Assembly: GCA_028287035.1 (NCBI GenBank)
Contig: JAQBQL010000176.1
Location: 25,028 to 89,027, forward strand
DNA from: Labilithrix sp.
GTDB lineage: Bacteria > Myxococcota > Polyangia > Polyangiales > Polyangiaceae
DNA: 64,000 nt
Reading direction: 5' to 3'
Shown: piece after piece, positions 17,593 to 26,588 of the stretch
Layout: each line of letters opens with the position of its first letter
Numbering within the stretch: position 1 is the stretch's first letter
Made by a program: the position numbers and the translations under genes
The notes under the pieces: model-generated
Told to the model about the DNA's origin: nothing
The model's input: the letters and a program-made list of their open reading frames with translations, nothing else
Database searches by the model: none

Positions 17593-18198
17593 TCACGCCC
17601 CGCCGCACACCGCGGGGCGTCGCGCCACGACTCCGACGGGAGTGTGTCGCGTGGGGACGAGCAGCGACTCCTTCGCGTCCTCGCCCGTGACCTCCACGGC
17701 CTCCACCTTCGGCTGCTTCACGTCGCGGATCAGCCGCTGGGCGATGGCGAGGCGGTCGCGGCTGATGCGCTGGGCTCGCGCGTTGTCGCAGCCGGAGGGG
17801 CCCGACGCGTAGAAGGCCAGCGGGTGGGCCGGGCACTTCTGCATCGACTCACGCAGCATGTGGAGCGCGGTCGTCACGCACTTGTCCGGGTCCTCGGCGA
17901 GCTCCGGCCCCGTCCACCCGTCGGCAGTCCTGGCGCCGCCCGGAACGTGGATCTGGAAGGCGCAGAAGCTCGTGGGCTTGCCTGCGACGTGGTCGCCCAC
18001 GGCATTGGCGCGCAGCGAGGATTCGCGGAAGGCGATCGCTACGAGGAGAGCCGAGGTCTTGAGGCGGTCCTCGTCGCCCTTGAAGAGGGGCGCTTCGGCG
18101 GTCGCGCGCGTGGCGATGGCCTCGGCGAGCTGATCGTGCGGGTGGGCGGGGGCGAGCAGAGAGCTCGCAGCGACGACCCAAGTAAGTAACGCTGACAT
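17593..18198 (-). CDS. Exported lytic-transglycosylase-like protein
   Basis: A 201-residue secreted protein. ATG 18198 is preceded by a strong ribosome site GGAGGA, and the signal peptide MSALLTWVVAASSLLAPAHP fits. Residues ~45-75 (VAIAFRESSLRANAVGD, then SFCAFQIHV) match the start of a goose-lysozyme/SLT fold, with the Glu of FRES as candidate catalytic acid. The later LAFYASGPSGC segment fits the usual substrate-cleft YN/YAxG element. It would cut glycan strands of peptidoglycan. The C-terminal ~45 residues are a basic tail of unknown use. It lies between a histidine kinase and the L,D-transpeptidase-like gene, all on the minus strand. Confidence 0.68.
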   Translation of the reverse strand: MSALLTWVVAASSLLAPAHPHDQLAEAIATRATAEAPLFKGDEDRLKTSALLVAIAFRESSLRANAVGDHVAGKPTSFCAFQIHVPGGARTADGWTGPELAEDPDKCVTTALHMLRESMQKCPAHPLAFYASGPSGCDNARAQRISRDRLAIAQRLIRDVKQPKVEAVEVTGEDAKESLLVPTRHTPVGVVARRPAVCGGA

Positions 18199-18352
18199 GC
18201 TGATCCTCCGTGAGATGATGAAGAAGACGGCCTTGCCGTGCTTGTGCCTCCCCAGGTGATGAACGACGACGTAGAGCAATTCGCGGTCCATCGGACCGCT
18301 CGATCAGGCGAGAAGAACGCGTGACGCGACCACAGACCTCAGCGCGCGTGAC

Positions 18353-19273
18353 CTAGCGAGCGACCGGCTCGCCGGTGTACGGATCACGCGCGTTGTCGGG
18401 CATGCTCGCGCAACGCGACGACTCGCAGGCCCACTGCGGGAAATCGAGCGCGGTCGAGCCGTCGCTGCGGAGCTTCACCGCCTGCCAGATCGGGAAGACG
18501 ACCGACGCGGTCGCGGCCGGGCGCGTCCAGCCGGTGCTCGCGTAGTCGACGTCGATGATCTTGTCGCCCAGGCGATCGAAGTCGGCGATGACGTTCACCG
18601 CCATCCCGCGCTTCCCCTTGTCGAACCCGATCACGTGCGCGAGCTCGAGGACGTGCTCGCCCAGCATGCGGTTGCACGCGTGCGAGACGGGGCCACGGAC
18701 GAGCGACCAGTACGACGCGCCGCCCGAGGTGGACGTCGTCGTGATCGGGCCGTGGAAGGCGATGCCGCCGCGCATGCGGCCGTCGGCGTCGCGATGGCTG
18801 CACACGTACTCGATGAAGGGAAAGCCGCCGAACGCGCCGGTCTTGTTGGTCGCGTGGAAGTTGTCGCCGCCGCACACCGCATAGCGGAACGGCTCCGGGT
18901 TACGGGTGCGCGTGCCGTCCTCGAAGCGTCCGTTCGGATCGACGGTCGCGATCGGGTACGCGACGTGGACGCGGGTGCGCGCGCCTTCGGGGGTCGTCTT
19001 CACGTAGAACGGAAGCTTCCCGGTGAACGTGGTCGGGAGCAGGCCGGTGGCGTGGACGGTGTGGCCCTTCAGGGACACCGTGAGCTGCGGCTGGTCCAGG
19101 GTCGGCAGGAGCCCGCGGTAGCTCCAGTTCGAGGTCGGGCCGGTCTTCTTGAGGAGGTCCTCCTCGTCCGACGCGACCGGGGAGCCATCGTCGTCCCCCG
19201 CGTCCGAGGCGCAGCCGGCGAGGCCGACGGAAGCAGAGACGAGGAGGAGCGCGAGGAGGGCGGGCTTCAGCAT
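18353..19273 (-). CDS. L,D-transpeptidase (YkuD-like) lipoprotein, paralogue A
   Basis: A 306-residue putative lipoprotein (lipobox LAGC, Cys21). Its centre has GGIAFHGP (H174) and GPVSHACNRML (C200), matching the YkuD catalytic His and the SHGCxR motif except that Gly is Ala. Such enzymes make 3-3 peptidoglycan cross-links or attach proteins to the wall. A paralogue lies at 44057-45121, sharing the order W-Y-x-G-x-L-P, VSL-G-T, YPIAT, GGFPF-EY, IAFHGPIT and CNRMLGE. ATG 19273 is chosen for the signal peptide; upstream ATGs at 19297 and 19309 are possible. The promoter region holds a TACTAT hexamer and a perfect GC palindrome. Confidence 0.8.
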   Translation of the reverse strand: MLKPALLALLLVSASVGLAGCASDAGDDDGSPVASDEEDLLKKTGPTSNWSYRGLLPTLDQPQLTVSLKGHTVHATGLLPTTFTGKLPFYVKTTPEGARTRVHVAYPIATVDPNGRFEDGTRTRNPEPFRYAVCGGDNFHATNKTGAFGGFPFIEYVCSHRDADGRMRGGIAFHGPITTTSTSGGASYWSLVRGPVSHACNRMLGEHVLELAHVIGFDKGKRGMAVNVIADFDRLGDKIIDVDYASTGWTRPAATASVVFPIWQAVKLRSDGSTALDFPQWACESSRCASMPDNARDPYTGEPVAR

Positions 19274-19315
19274 GGCGAATGTGCGCCGATGTAGCATCGG
19301 TCGGGACATGCGCAA

Positions 19316-19334
19316 CCGCCGCGGCGGAATAGTA
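19316..19334 (-). promoter_or_regulatory. TACTAT hexamer and 12-bp palindrome upstream of paralogue A
   Basis: On the minus strand TACTAT (19329-19334) is followed at once by the perfect palindrome CCGCCGCGGCGG (19316-19327). If the hexamer is a -10 element, the palindrome covers the start site and would be a natural operator. Confidence 0.35.
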
Positions 19335-19387
19335 CCACCCTGCCGCACGCCCCCGGCGCGCGCCCGGGGCGGGCGGTCGCCCGGTGG

Positions 19388-19393
19388 TAGGAT
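19388..19393 (+). promoter_or_regulatory. TAGGAT -10-like hexamer, histidine kinase gene
   Basis: Ends 6 nt before GTG 19400. It also contains a GGA that could act as a weak ribosome site, so the two readings compete here. Confidence 0.4.
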
Positions 19394-19399
19394 GAGCGC

Positions 19400-20578
19400 G
19401 TGACGACAACGCGGCCTCCGCCGGGGAGCGACCCGACACTCGCGAAGCTGCTCGAGGGCGAGCAGCAGAAGCGAGCGATCCTCGACAACATCCCGGACAT
19501 CGCGTGGCTGAAGGACCGCGAGGGCCGCTTCCTCGCCGTCAACAGCCAGTACGCGCGCGCCTGCGGGCGACCGACCCCCGAGTCACTCGTCGGCCTCACC
19601 GATCTGGATGTGTGGCCGCACGACCTCGCGACGCGCTACCGGGCCGACGACGAGGAGGTGATGACGAGCCGCGTCCCGAAGCGCGTCGAGGAGCCGCTCG
19701 TCGACGTCGAAGGGATCATCCACTGGATCGAGACCTTCAAGACGATGGTCATCAGCGAGAACGGGGAGGTCATCGGGACCACCGGGATCGCGCGCGACAT
19801 CACCGATCGCAAGGCCGCCGAGGTGCAGCTCCGCGTCATGAACGACGAGCTCGAGAGGCGCGTCGCGAAACGAACCGAGGAGCTCGCGGTCGCGCAAGGA
19901 AACCTCGTGCGCAAGGAGCGCCTCGCGGTCCTTGGTCAGCTTGCCGGGGGCGTCGCGCACCAGATCAGGAACCCGCTCGCCGCGATCATGAATGCGAGCT
20001 ACGTGCTGAAGCGGCACCTCCGGCCGGACCAGCATCCCAACGTGGAGGACGCCATCCGCATCATCCACGACGAGGTGCGCCACGCGAACGTCATCATCAC
20101 CGGCCTCCTCGACTACGCGCGGGTTCGCACTCCGGACCGCCATCCCGCGGCGCTCGGCGAGCTCCTCGAACGCGCGCTCTCCGCCGAGGTCATCCCGGAC
20201 TCCATCACGGTGGAGCGCTCGATCGCGGAGGTGCCGACGCTCGACATCGACGCCGACCAGCTACACGGGGCGGTCATCAACCTCGTGCGCAACGCGGTCG
20301 AAGCGATGCCCCTCGGCGGCACGCTGCGCGTGGCGATGCACGCCGAGCCCGAGCAGATCGTGGTGCGGGTGAGCGATACCGGGCCGGGGATCAGCCCGCA
20401 GGTACGCGGCCACCTCTTCGAGCCGCTACACAGCACGAAACCGATGGGCATCGGGCTCGGGCTCGTGACCGCCCGCACGTTCATCGAGGCCCACGGTGGG
20501 CGCATCGAGCACGTCGACGTCGACGCAGGCGCGTGCTTCGAGATCCGGCTGCCGCGGCCCCCCGCGCCCGTCTCCTGA
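19400..20578 (+). CDS. PAS sensor histidine kinase, soluble
   Basis: A 392-residue cytoplasmic kinase. An N-terminal PAS fold (~20-140; ILDNIPDIAWLKDREGRFLA, closing with GTTGIARDITDRK) senses an unknown ligand. A coiled-coil (~140-175) leads into HisKA with H187 in GGVAHQIRNPLAA and an HATPase domain (~265-385; VINLVRNAVEAMP, VRVSDTGPGISP, GIGLGLVTARTFIEAHGG). The H-box has Gln in place of the usual Glu (HQIRNP). Some NtrB-type kinases vary here, and the effect on autophosphorylation is unclear. No receiver or regulator gene is adjacent, so it is an orphan. Confidence 0.93.
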   Translation: MTTTRPPPGSDPTLAKLLEGEQQKRAILDNIPDIAWLKDREGRFLAVNSQYARACGRPTPESLVGLTDLDVWPHDLATRYRADDEEVMTSRVPKRVEEPLVDVEGIIHWIETFKTMVISENGEVIGTTGIARDITDRKAAEVQLRVMNDELERRVAKRTEELAVAQGNLVRKERLAVLGQLAGGVAHQIRNPLAAIMNASYVLKRHLRPDQHPNVEDAIRIIHDEVRHANVIITGLLDYARVRTPDRHPAALGELLERALSAEVIPDSITVERSIAEVPTLDIDADQLHGAVINLVRNAVEAMPLGGTLRVAMHAEPEQIVVRVSDTGPGISPQVRGHLFEPLHSTKPMGIGLGLVTARTFIEAHGGRIEHVDVDAGACFEIRLPRPPAPVS

Positions 20579-20582
20579 AGGG

Positions 20583-22040
20583 TCAGCGCGCAGGGCGGCG
20601 CGAGCGGCGCCGGGCGAGCGTCGCGACGACTCCGAGGATCGCCAGGTAGCCGAGACGCGACGTGCCGCCCGGCACCGTCGCCGTGACCGCGCATCCGGAC
20701 TTCGTGACCGTGGTGGTCCCCGCGCCGGGGGCGGGCGCGCCCGCGTCGTCGGCGACGACCGGATCGGCGCCGGTGGCGAGCCCGGTGTCCGCGCACTGCG
20801 CGTTGCACTTCGACGCGACGCACGTGGCCATCGCCTTCCGTAGCGTGTTCGTGGCGCACCCCGGATCGGCATCGCCGTTCTTGAGGCAGACGAAGCACTC
20901 GCCGTCCGCCGCGCAGGCGGCGGTCGCGTCGCAGCACGCGCCTTCCGAGCACGTCGCGCAGTCGCCCGCGGGGAGGTCGAAGCCGCACTTCGGCACGTTC
21001 TTGCACGCGCTCGTGCTGCCGCACTCCGCCTTGCAACCCTGGTTGCAGGCGCAGTTCGAGGCATTCTGGAACGGGCCCTCACCCTTCGGGAACTGCTTCA
21101 GGCACGTCGCCCGGGCGGTGCCCTTCGAGAGGCAGCTGTTGAGGCCCGCGCACTGCGTATCGGCGAGGCAGTCGGCGGTGAGCTGCGCGCAGGTGCCGGC
21201 GCCGGAGCTCACGATCTTGGTGCACACGTTGCAGTCGCGCTTCGGAGCGGCGGCGGCGAGCTGCCCGTTGATGAACGAGCTCGCGTAGGTCACGCGGCCG
21301 CTGTAGCCCTCCCCGTCGCAGTCGCCCTCGACGTACGAGTGCACGCCCGCGACCTTCTCGACTCCGCCGCTCGTGACGAGCACCGGGCCTCCGCTGTCGC
21401 CCTGGCAGATGCCCTTGGTCGACATGTCGTAGCCGATGCTGGAGGTGGTGACGGTGTTGAGCGTCTTCGAGACGTTGCGACGCTGCGTGTTCGTATCGGT
21501 ATCGCCGGAAGCGATGAGCGTGGTGCGCCCGTAGCCGACGCTGACCACCGGCGACCCGCTGGCGAGCCCGTCGGGCGCGGTCGCGAGCGGGATCGTCGGC
21601 GTGGACGCGTCGACGCCGAGAATCCGCACCATGCCGAAGTCGTGCGGCGAGGCCGTCTCGCCGGAGTAGCCGGGATCGGCCACGTAATCGAGGACCTGGT
21701 AGGTGAGGGCGGTCGGCGACGCAAAGTCGTTCGCCTGGAACGCGAGGATCGGCGGGATGTCGTTCACGCAGTGCGCCGCGGTGAGCACCCAGCCGACGCC
21801 GCTCGCCGGGTCGGTCTTGATGATCGTGCCGCTGCACACGCCCTGCTGGTTCCCCTTCTGGAGGAGGAGCGCGACGACCGCCTGGTGGGTCGTGTCTACG
21901 TTGCCGTTGATGATCGGGCTCGCCAGGTTCGCGACCTTCTCTGCGGGCTCCGGCGCGGGCGAGGAGGACGAGCACGCGGGCGCGAGCACGGCCGCGGCGA
22001 GGGCGACCGGGACCGCGAGCAACGACGAAGAAAGGCGCAT
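20583..22040 (-). CDS. Trypsin-like serine protease (S1) with Cys-rich stalk and MYXO-CTERM-like tail
   Basis: A 485-residue exported protease. The signal peptide ends at a Cys (LAPAC), so it may be lipidated. The chymotrypsin fold starts at IINGNV, the mature-end motif; the complete triad is H90 in TAAHC, D134 in HDFGMV and S216 in CQGDSGGP. Residues ~255-410 carry many Cys in CxxC-like spacing, probably a disulfide-rich stalk. The end (KSGCAVTATVPGG, hydrophobic helix, RRRSRR) resembles the MYXO-CTERM surface tail. ATG 22040 has TATACT 11 nt upstream. It diverges from adenine deaminase across an 81-nt gap. Confidence 0.92.
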   Translation of the reverse strand: MRLSSSLLAVPVALAAAVLAPACSSSSPAPEPAEKVANLASPIINGNVDTTHQAVVALLLQKGNQQGVCSGTIIKTDPASGVGWVLTAAHCVNDIPPILAFQANDFASPTALTYQVLDYVADPGYSGETASPHDFGMVRILGVDASTPTIPLATAPDGLASGSPVVSVGYGRTTLIASGDTDTNTQRRNVSKTLNTVTTSSIGYDMSTKGICQGDSGGPVLVTSGGVEKVAGVHSYVEGDCDGEGYSGRVTYASSFINGQLAAAAPKRDCNVCTKIVSSGAGTCAQLTADCLADTQCAGLNSCLSKGTARATCLKQFPKGEGPFQNASNCACNQGCKAECGSTSACKNVPKCGFDLPAGDCATCSEGACCDATAACAADGECFVCLKNGDADPGCATNTLRKAMATCVASKCNAQCADTGLATGADPVVADDAGAPAPGAGTTTVTKSGCAVTATVPGGTSRLGYLAILGVVATLARRRSRRPAR

Positions 22041-22051
22041 GGGTTAGCCCC

Positions 22052-22057
22052 AGTATA
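22052..22057 (-). promoter_or_regulatory. TATACT -10-like hexamer, S1 protease gene
   Basis: Reads TATACT on the minus strand, 11 nt before ATG 22040, giving a predicted leader of only a few bases. No consensus -35 was seen. Confidence 0.4.
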
Positions 22058-22109
22058 CGGACAAGGCCGCGGACATCCACCGCAGGCGACGACGATCGCC
22101 AGTGGGCGC

Positions 22110-22115
22110 TATACT
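22110..22115 (+). promoter_or_regulatory. TATACT -10-like hexamer, adenine deaminase gene
   Basis: Ends 6 nt before ATG 22122. The same TATACT serves the divergent protease gene 53 nt away. Confidence 0.5.
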
Positions 22116-22121
22116 CGGCCG

Positions 22122-23834
22122 ATGACCGCCACGGCCGACCGTCTGCGCCGGAGGCTGCGGGCCGCCCGCGGGCTCGACGAGTGTGATCTCCTGCTCGAGA
22201 ACGTCCGCTACCTTGACGTCTTCTCGTGCTCCTTCGTGACCGGCGACATCGCCATCGCCGACGGGACCATCGTGGCCTTGTCGTCGTTCGACGGCGGCAT
22301 CCGCGCGAAGCGGCGCATCGACACGAAGGGCGCGCACGTCGTGCCCGGGTTCATCGATGCGCACGTCCACCTCGAGAGCTCCCTGCTCGTGCCCGAGAGC
22401 TTCCAGCGCTGCGTCCTCCCGCGCGGGACCACCACCGCGGTGTGCGACCCGCACGAGCTCGCCAACGTGCTGGGGGTGCCGGGCATCCAGTACTTCCTCG
22501 ACGCGAGCACGCGGCTCGCGCTCGATCTCCGCGTCATGGTCAGCTCGTGCGTGCCGGCCACGGAGTTCGAGACCAACGGCGGCGGGACCCTCGACGCCGC
22601 GATGCTCACGCCGCTGCTCGCCCACCCCGGCACCCTGGGACTCGCCGAGGTGATGAACGTGCCGGGCGTCCTCGACGGCGATCCGCTCGTCATCGACAAG
22701 CTCGTCGCCTTCGACGGCCGCCCCCTCGACGGTCATGCGCCGCTCGTCAGCGGGCAGGCGCTGTCGACGTACGCCTGCGCGGGCATCACGTCCTGCCACG
22801 AGAGCTCCGAGCTCGGCGAGGCCGAGGAGAAGCTCCGGAACGGCATCGCGGTGTGGATCCGCGAGGGCAGCGTCGCGAAGGATCTCGATGCGCTCGCGCC
22901 GCTCCTCACCCTCGCGACCTCGACGAGCATCGGCTTCTGCACGGACGACCGGAACCCCCTCGACATCCAGCAGGAGGGCCACGTCGACCACCTGGTCCGG
23001 TCGGTCATCCGCAAGGGCGTCGCGCCGGAGGTCGCCTATCGCTCGGCCTCGTGGTCCGTCGCTCGCCACTACGGCCTGGCCGGTCCCGCGCGGGCGCTCA
23101 CCCGCGTCGGCGCGATCGCCCCGGGGTACCGCGCCGACCTCGTCATCCTCGACGACGCCGCGACGTGCGCCATCCGCGACGTGCTGGTCGCCGGACGCAT
23201 CGTCCGCGAGACGGAGCTCCCCACGCTTCCCCGCACGAGCGCGCCCGAGAACACGGTGCGCGCCGCCATCCCCGAGCTCGCCGATCTCGAGGGGCCGGCC
23301 GGCACCGTGCACGTGATCGGCGTCCGCCAGGGACGCATCCTCACCGACCGGCACGTGATGAAGAGCGACGACCCGGGCGTTCGCCGCCTCTCGGTGCTCG
23401 AGCGTCACGGCCACGGCAGCAAGCCCGCGAACGGCTACGTGACGGGCTTCGGCGACCTCAGGGGAGCCATCGCCTCGAGCGTCGGCCACGACAGCCACAA
23501 CCTGTGCGTGGTCGGTGATTCCCCGCGCGACATGCGTGCGGCGCTCGCCGCCCTCGCCGCGTCGGGGGGCGGCTTCTGCGTCGTCCGCGACGGCGCGGTG
23601 CTCGCGCATCTCCCGCTGCCCATCGGCGGTCTCATGTCCGCCGAGGAGCCTTCGTTCATCGCCCAGCGGCTCGAGGACCTGCACGCGGCGAGCAAGGCGA
23701 TCGGGTGCGTCCTGCCGGAGCCCTTCCTGCAGCTCGCGTTCCTCTCGCTCCCCGTGATCCCTAGCCTCAAGCTCACCGATCGCGGGCTGATGGACGTCGA
23801 CGCCTTCCGTTTGATCGACGTCCGGGCCGCTTGA
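22122..23834 (+). CDS. ade: Adenine deaminase
   Basis: Converts adenine to hypoxanthine and ammonia in purine salvage; cytoplasmic amidohydrolase with a dinuclear metal site. The 570-residue length is typical of the Ade family. Seen: metal motif GFIDAHVHLESSLL (residues ~85-98), TTTAVCDPHELANVLG with Glu rather than the more common Ile after His, HAPLVSGQALSTYACAGI, CHESSE, FCTDDR (metal Asp), and the C-terminal-domain stretch GHDSHNLCVVGDSP that is specific to this family. ATG 22122 has no ribosome site and a -10-like hexamer directly in front. It stands alone and diverges from the S1 protease. Confidence 0.96.
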   Translation: MTATADRLRRRLRAARGLDECDLLLENVRYLDVFSCSFVTGDIAIADGTIVALSSFDGGIRAKRRIDTKGAHVVPGFIDAHVHLESSLLVPESFQRCVLPRGTTTAVCDPHELANVLGVPGIQYFLDASTRLALDLRVMVSSCVPATEFETNGGGTLDAAMLTPLLAHPGTLGLAEVMNVPGVLDGDPLVIDKLVAFDGRPLDGHAPLVSGQALSTYACAGITSCHESSELGEAEEKLRNGIAVWIREGSVAKDLDALAPLLTLATSTSIGFCTDDRNPLDIQQEGHVDHLVRSVIRKGVAPEVAYRSASWSVARHYGLAGPARALTRVGAIAPGYRADLVILDDAATCAIRDVLVAGRIVRETELPTLPRTSAPENTVRAAIPELADLEGPAGTVHVIGVRQGRILTDRHVMKSDDPGVRRLSVLERHGHGSKPANGYVTGFGDLRGAIASSVGHDSHNLCVVGDSPRDMRAALAALAASGGGFCVVRDGAVLAHLPLPIGGLMSAEEPSFIAQRLEDLHAASKAIGCVLPEPFLQLAFLSLPVIPSLKLTDRGLMDVDAFRLIDVRAA

Positions 23835-23912
23835 GACGCCGGTGCGTTCGCGTATCGTTCGGTCACCGAAAGTGGATACGCGTACGCTCGTCTTCCTGAG
23901 GGGGCTCGTGCC

Positions 23913-26588
23913 TTGAGCGGGCGGGCCTTCACGCCGGTTCTTCCCGTCCCGGCGGGATCGAGCTGGATGATCCGCGCGGCCGCGGCGCCCGATCGATTCC
24001 TCACGCGCGGGCTGTCGCGCTTCCTCGCGCGAGGAAGGGCGGAGCCGAAGCGCAGCGCGCGCGGCACGAGCCCGAAGCGCACCGCGAGCGAGCTCCCGGT
24101 GGAGCTGCCGCGCGACCTGGCGCACCTGCTCGGGCTGACCGCCGCGCTCCCCGGCGCCGGTCACCGCAGCACGCGCATCGGAGATTTTCAGCCGGAGCAG
24201 AAGCGCGCGACGTTCGCCTCGCTGATCGCCGGCGCACGGCAGACGGCGCTCGGCCGCGCGCGGCTCGCCGCCTGGCTCGCCGGAGCCATTCCCTTCGGCA
24301 CCGCGCCGGGCGGAGGCCTCTGGGTGTACGTGCTCGGGAGCGTGACGAGCCCGGCGCGCGGCGCGATCGCCACGGTCGATCCCGCCGACCCGTCGATCGC
24401 GCGCCTCGAGCAGAAGGACGTCTCCTCGTTCGTCCTCGCCTGTGCGCTCGACGAGAGCGCGCAGGAGGCGAGCGACGCGGCGGTGGTGATGCAGGCGATG
24501 GAGCTCCGCGCGCGGCTCCCCGCGCCGGGCGTCGCCGAACAGGAGAGCGTGCGCGCCGCCTTCGACCGCGCCGCGGCGCTCGCCGATCTCCTGGCGGGCT
24601 CGGACGCGCTCGTGCGCCGCGCCGCGCGGAAGCTCGTCACGCGCGCGTTCGAGCCCCCACACCCGCCGGCCCCGCGACCGCCGGGAGGAACGGCCGCCGC
24701 GCGCAAGGCGGCGCGCACGCGCGGCGCAGAGTGGCCGGAGCCTCCGAGCTCCACGCGGCTCGTGTCCTCGACGACCGCGCCCGACCGTCGCGGCGCGCTG
24801 GCGCTCGGCGCGCTGGTCGAGGCGTTCTTCCGTGACGAGACGAACGATCTCCCCGAGCTCCTCGCCGCGCAGCGTGCGAGCGCCGACCTCATCGTCCGCG
24901 AGGCCGCCGCCCTGTGCGAGGCCGCGCTCGCCGTTCCCGCGCCGAAGCGCGGGGCGAAGGCGCCGCGCGCCAGCAAGATCGCCGAGGAGCTCGCCCGCCG
25001 GCGCCGCCTCGCCGCGCGCGCCGCGCATGCCGTCACCGTGCCGCCGCCGCCCTCGCTGGCGGAGCGCGCCCTGTTCACGAAGCAGATCGTCGAGCTCGTG
25101 GAGCAGAAGAGGCCGGGCACCGATCCGCTCGCGACGAGCGATCAGCGCGACGAGGCGCTCCTCGCGCTGGGCGAGCTCGGGGACCGTTCGATCGTCCCGT
25201 CGCTCGTGGCGCGCGCGGTCACCGGCGACGTCGGCGCGGTCGACATGCTGGGCGCGCTCGGCGACGTGCGGGCGGTGGCGCCGCTCGCCGGGCTGCTCGA
25301 GCGCGAGCCGCAGCGCTACCGGGTCCTCGAGGCGGCGGCGGTGCGCGCGCTCGCCGCGCTCGGAGCAACGAGCGCGACCCCCCAGATGCGCGCCCTGCTC
25401 GCCGACAACCCGATGCCGAGCTGGCGCGAGGGCATCGAGCGCGGGGTTCTCGTACGCGAGCTCGTGGTGGCACTGGGCGAGCTGCGCGACGCTCACGCCG
25501 GTCCGCTGCTCCATGCCGTGCTCGACTCGACGAGCCAGGAATACCGCCTCATCGTTCCGCTCGCCGCCCGCGCGCTGGGCCGCATCTCGTATGCGCCCGC
25601 GCTCCCGACGCTCGAGCGCCTCCTCTCGTCACCGAAGGATCCCGTCACGTGCGAGTCGATGTGGGCGGTCGGCGAGATCGGCCGCGCGCACCGGGGGTCG
25701 GCGGAGCGCGCGACCGCTCTCCTCGAGCGTCTCGCCGGCAACGACGCGAGCCTCGAGATCGTGCGTCTCACCGCGCTCGCCAAGGTGCAGGCGGGCCGCG
25801 ACGTCCTCGCGGAGAGCGGGATCCGCCGCGCCCTCGAGCGAGGCCTGTGGGAGCCCGCGTTCCGGGCCGAGGAGACCTCGCGACGGCGCACGTGGGCGCT
25901 CCGGTCACTCGAGGAGCTCGCCGCGCTTCACGGGAGCAAGGACGACCGCTCGCACGGCCCCTACTTCCTCGGACACGATGCGATCCGCTACTTCGTGACG
26001 CGCGATGACCACCGCGTGCGTCGCGCGGCGCAGGACGCTTTTTCGGCGTGGGGTCTCGCGGTACCGGCGACGCGCCGCTACTACGCTCCGGCGCTGGACG
26101 CGCTCGAGAGGCGCGGCGGTCTCGACGCGCTCCACGAGGCGCTCCGCGATCCGCTCGGCATCTTCCGTTACAACGTGGCGACGCGGCTCGCCGAGATCGG
26201 CGACGCCGCCTCCGTCCGCCCGCTCGCCGAGGCGACGGCGCGGCTCCTCGCCGAGCCCCCGACGTCGACCTACGAATACGACGACGCGCCGGCCCATCTC
26301 GTCGCGTTCGTGCGCGCCCTCGCCCGGCTGAACCGACCCGAGGGCAACGACGTCCTCATCGAGGGGCTGCGGACCGGCCATCACCAGGTGCGGGCCGTCA
26401 TCGCCGACAACACCCCGGACGACCGGCGGTTCGTGCCCGAGCTCATGGCGATGCTGGGGGATCCACGCAGCTTCCTCCGCTCGCGCGCCGAGCGATCGCT
26501 CATCGCCCTCGGCGTCTCGACGCGGGCCGGCAGCGAAGCGCCGCGAGGCAGCCGGGGAAGCGACGCCCCGGGCCACGGCGGCCGATGA
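23913..26588 (+). CDS. Large HEAT-repeat protein
   Basis: An 891-residue soluble protein without signal peptide. TTG 23913 is used because a GAGGGGG ribosome site lies 9 nt upstream; the next in-frame ATG (MIRAAAAP) is 18 codons in. The N-terminal ~220 residues are of unknown fold, followed by an Ala/Arg-rich linker. From about residue 400 there are many ~30-residue alpha-helical pairs of HEAT/PBS type (ALGELGDRSIVPSLVARAV, MLGALGDVRAVAPLAGLLE, VGEIGRAHRGSAERA, LAEIGDAASVRPLAEA). Such solenoids act as protein-interaction scaffolds. Its stop overlaps the Kir channel start (ATGA, 26585-26588), so a partner role with the channel or the following hydrolase is plausible but unproven. Confidence 0.83.
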   Translation: MSGRAFTPVLPVPAGSSWMIRAAAAPDRFLTRGLSRFLARGRAEPKRSARGTSPKRTASELPVELPRDLAHLLGLTAALPGAGHRSTRIGDFQPEQKRATFASLIAGARQTALGRARLAAWLAGAIPFGTAPGGGLWVYVLGSVTSPARGAIATVDPADPSIARLEQKDVSSFVLACALDESAQEASDAAVVMQAMELRARLPAPGVAEQESVRAAFDRAAALADLLAGSDALVRRAARKLVTRAFEPPHPPAPRPPGGTAAARKAARTRGAEWPEPPSSTRLVSSTTAPDRRGALALGALVEAFFRDETNDLPELLAAQRASADLIVREAAALCEAALAVPAPKRGAKAPRASKIAEELARRRRLAARAAHAVTVPPPPSLAERALFTKQIVELVEQKRPGTDPLATSDQRDEALLALGELGDRSIVPSLVARAVTGDVGAVDMLGALGDVRAVAPLAGLLEREPQRYRVLEAAAVRALAALGATSATPQMRALLADNPMPSWREGIERGVLVRELVVALGELRDAHAGPLLHAVLDSTSQEYRLIVPLAARALGRISYAPALPTLERLLSSPKDPVTCESMWAVGEIGRAHRGSAERATALLERLAGNDASLEIVRLTALAKVQAGRDVLAESGIRRALERGLWEPAFRAEETSRRRTWALRSLEELAALHGSKDDRSHGPYFLGHDAIRYFVTRDDHRVRRAAQDAFSAWGLAVPATRRYYAPALDALERRGGLDALHEALRDPLGIFRYNVATRLAEIGDAASVRPLAEATARLLAEPPTSTYEYDDAPAHLVAFVRALARLNRPEGNDVLIEGLRTGHHQVRAVIADNTPDDRRFVPELMAMLGDPRSFLRSRAERSLIALGVSTRAGSEAPRGSRGSDAPGHGGR

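Noticed and set aside
22044..25514. A 1,156-codon open frame antisense to ade and the HEAT gene
   Set aside because: Composition is Arg/Glu/His-rich with no motif, and the sense strand has two well-supported genes. It is a typical GC-rich antisense shadow, as is the 798-codon frame at 10144-12540.
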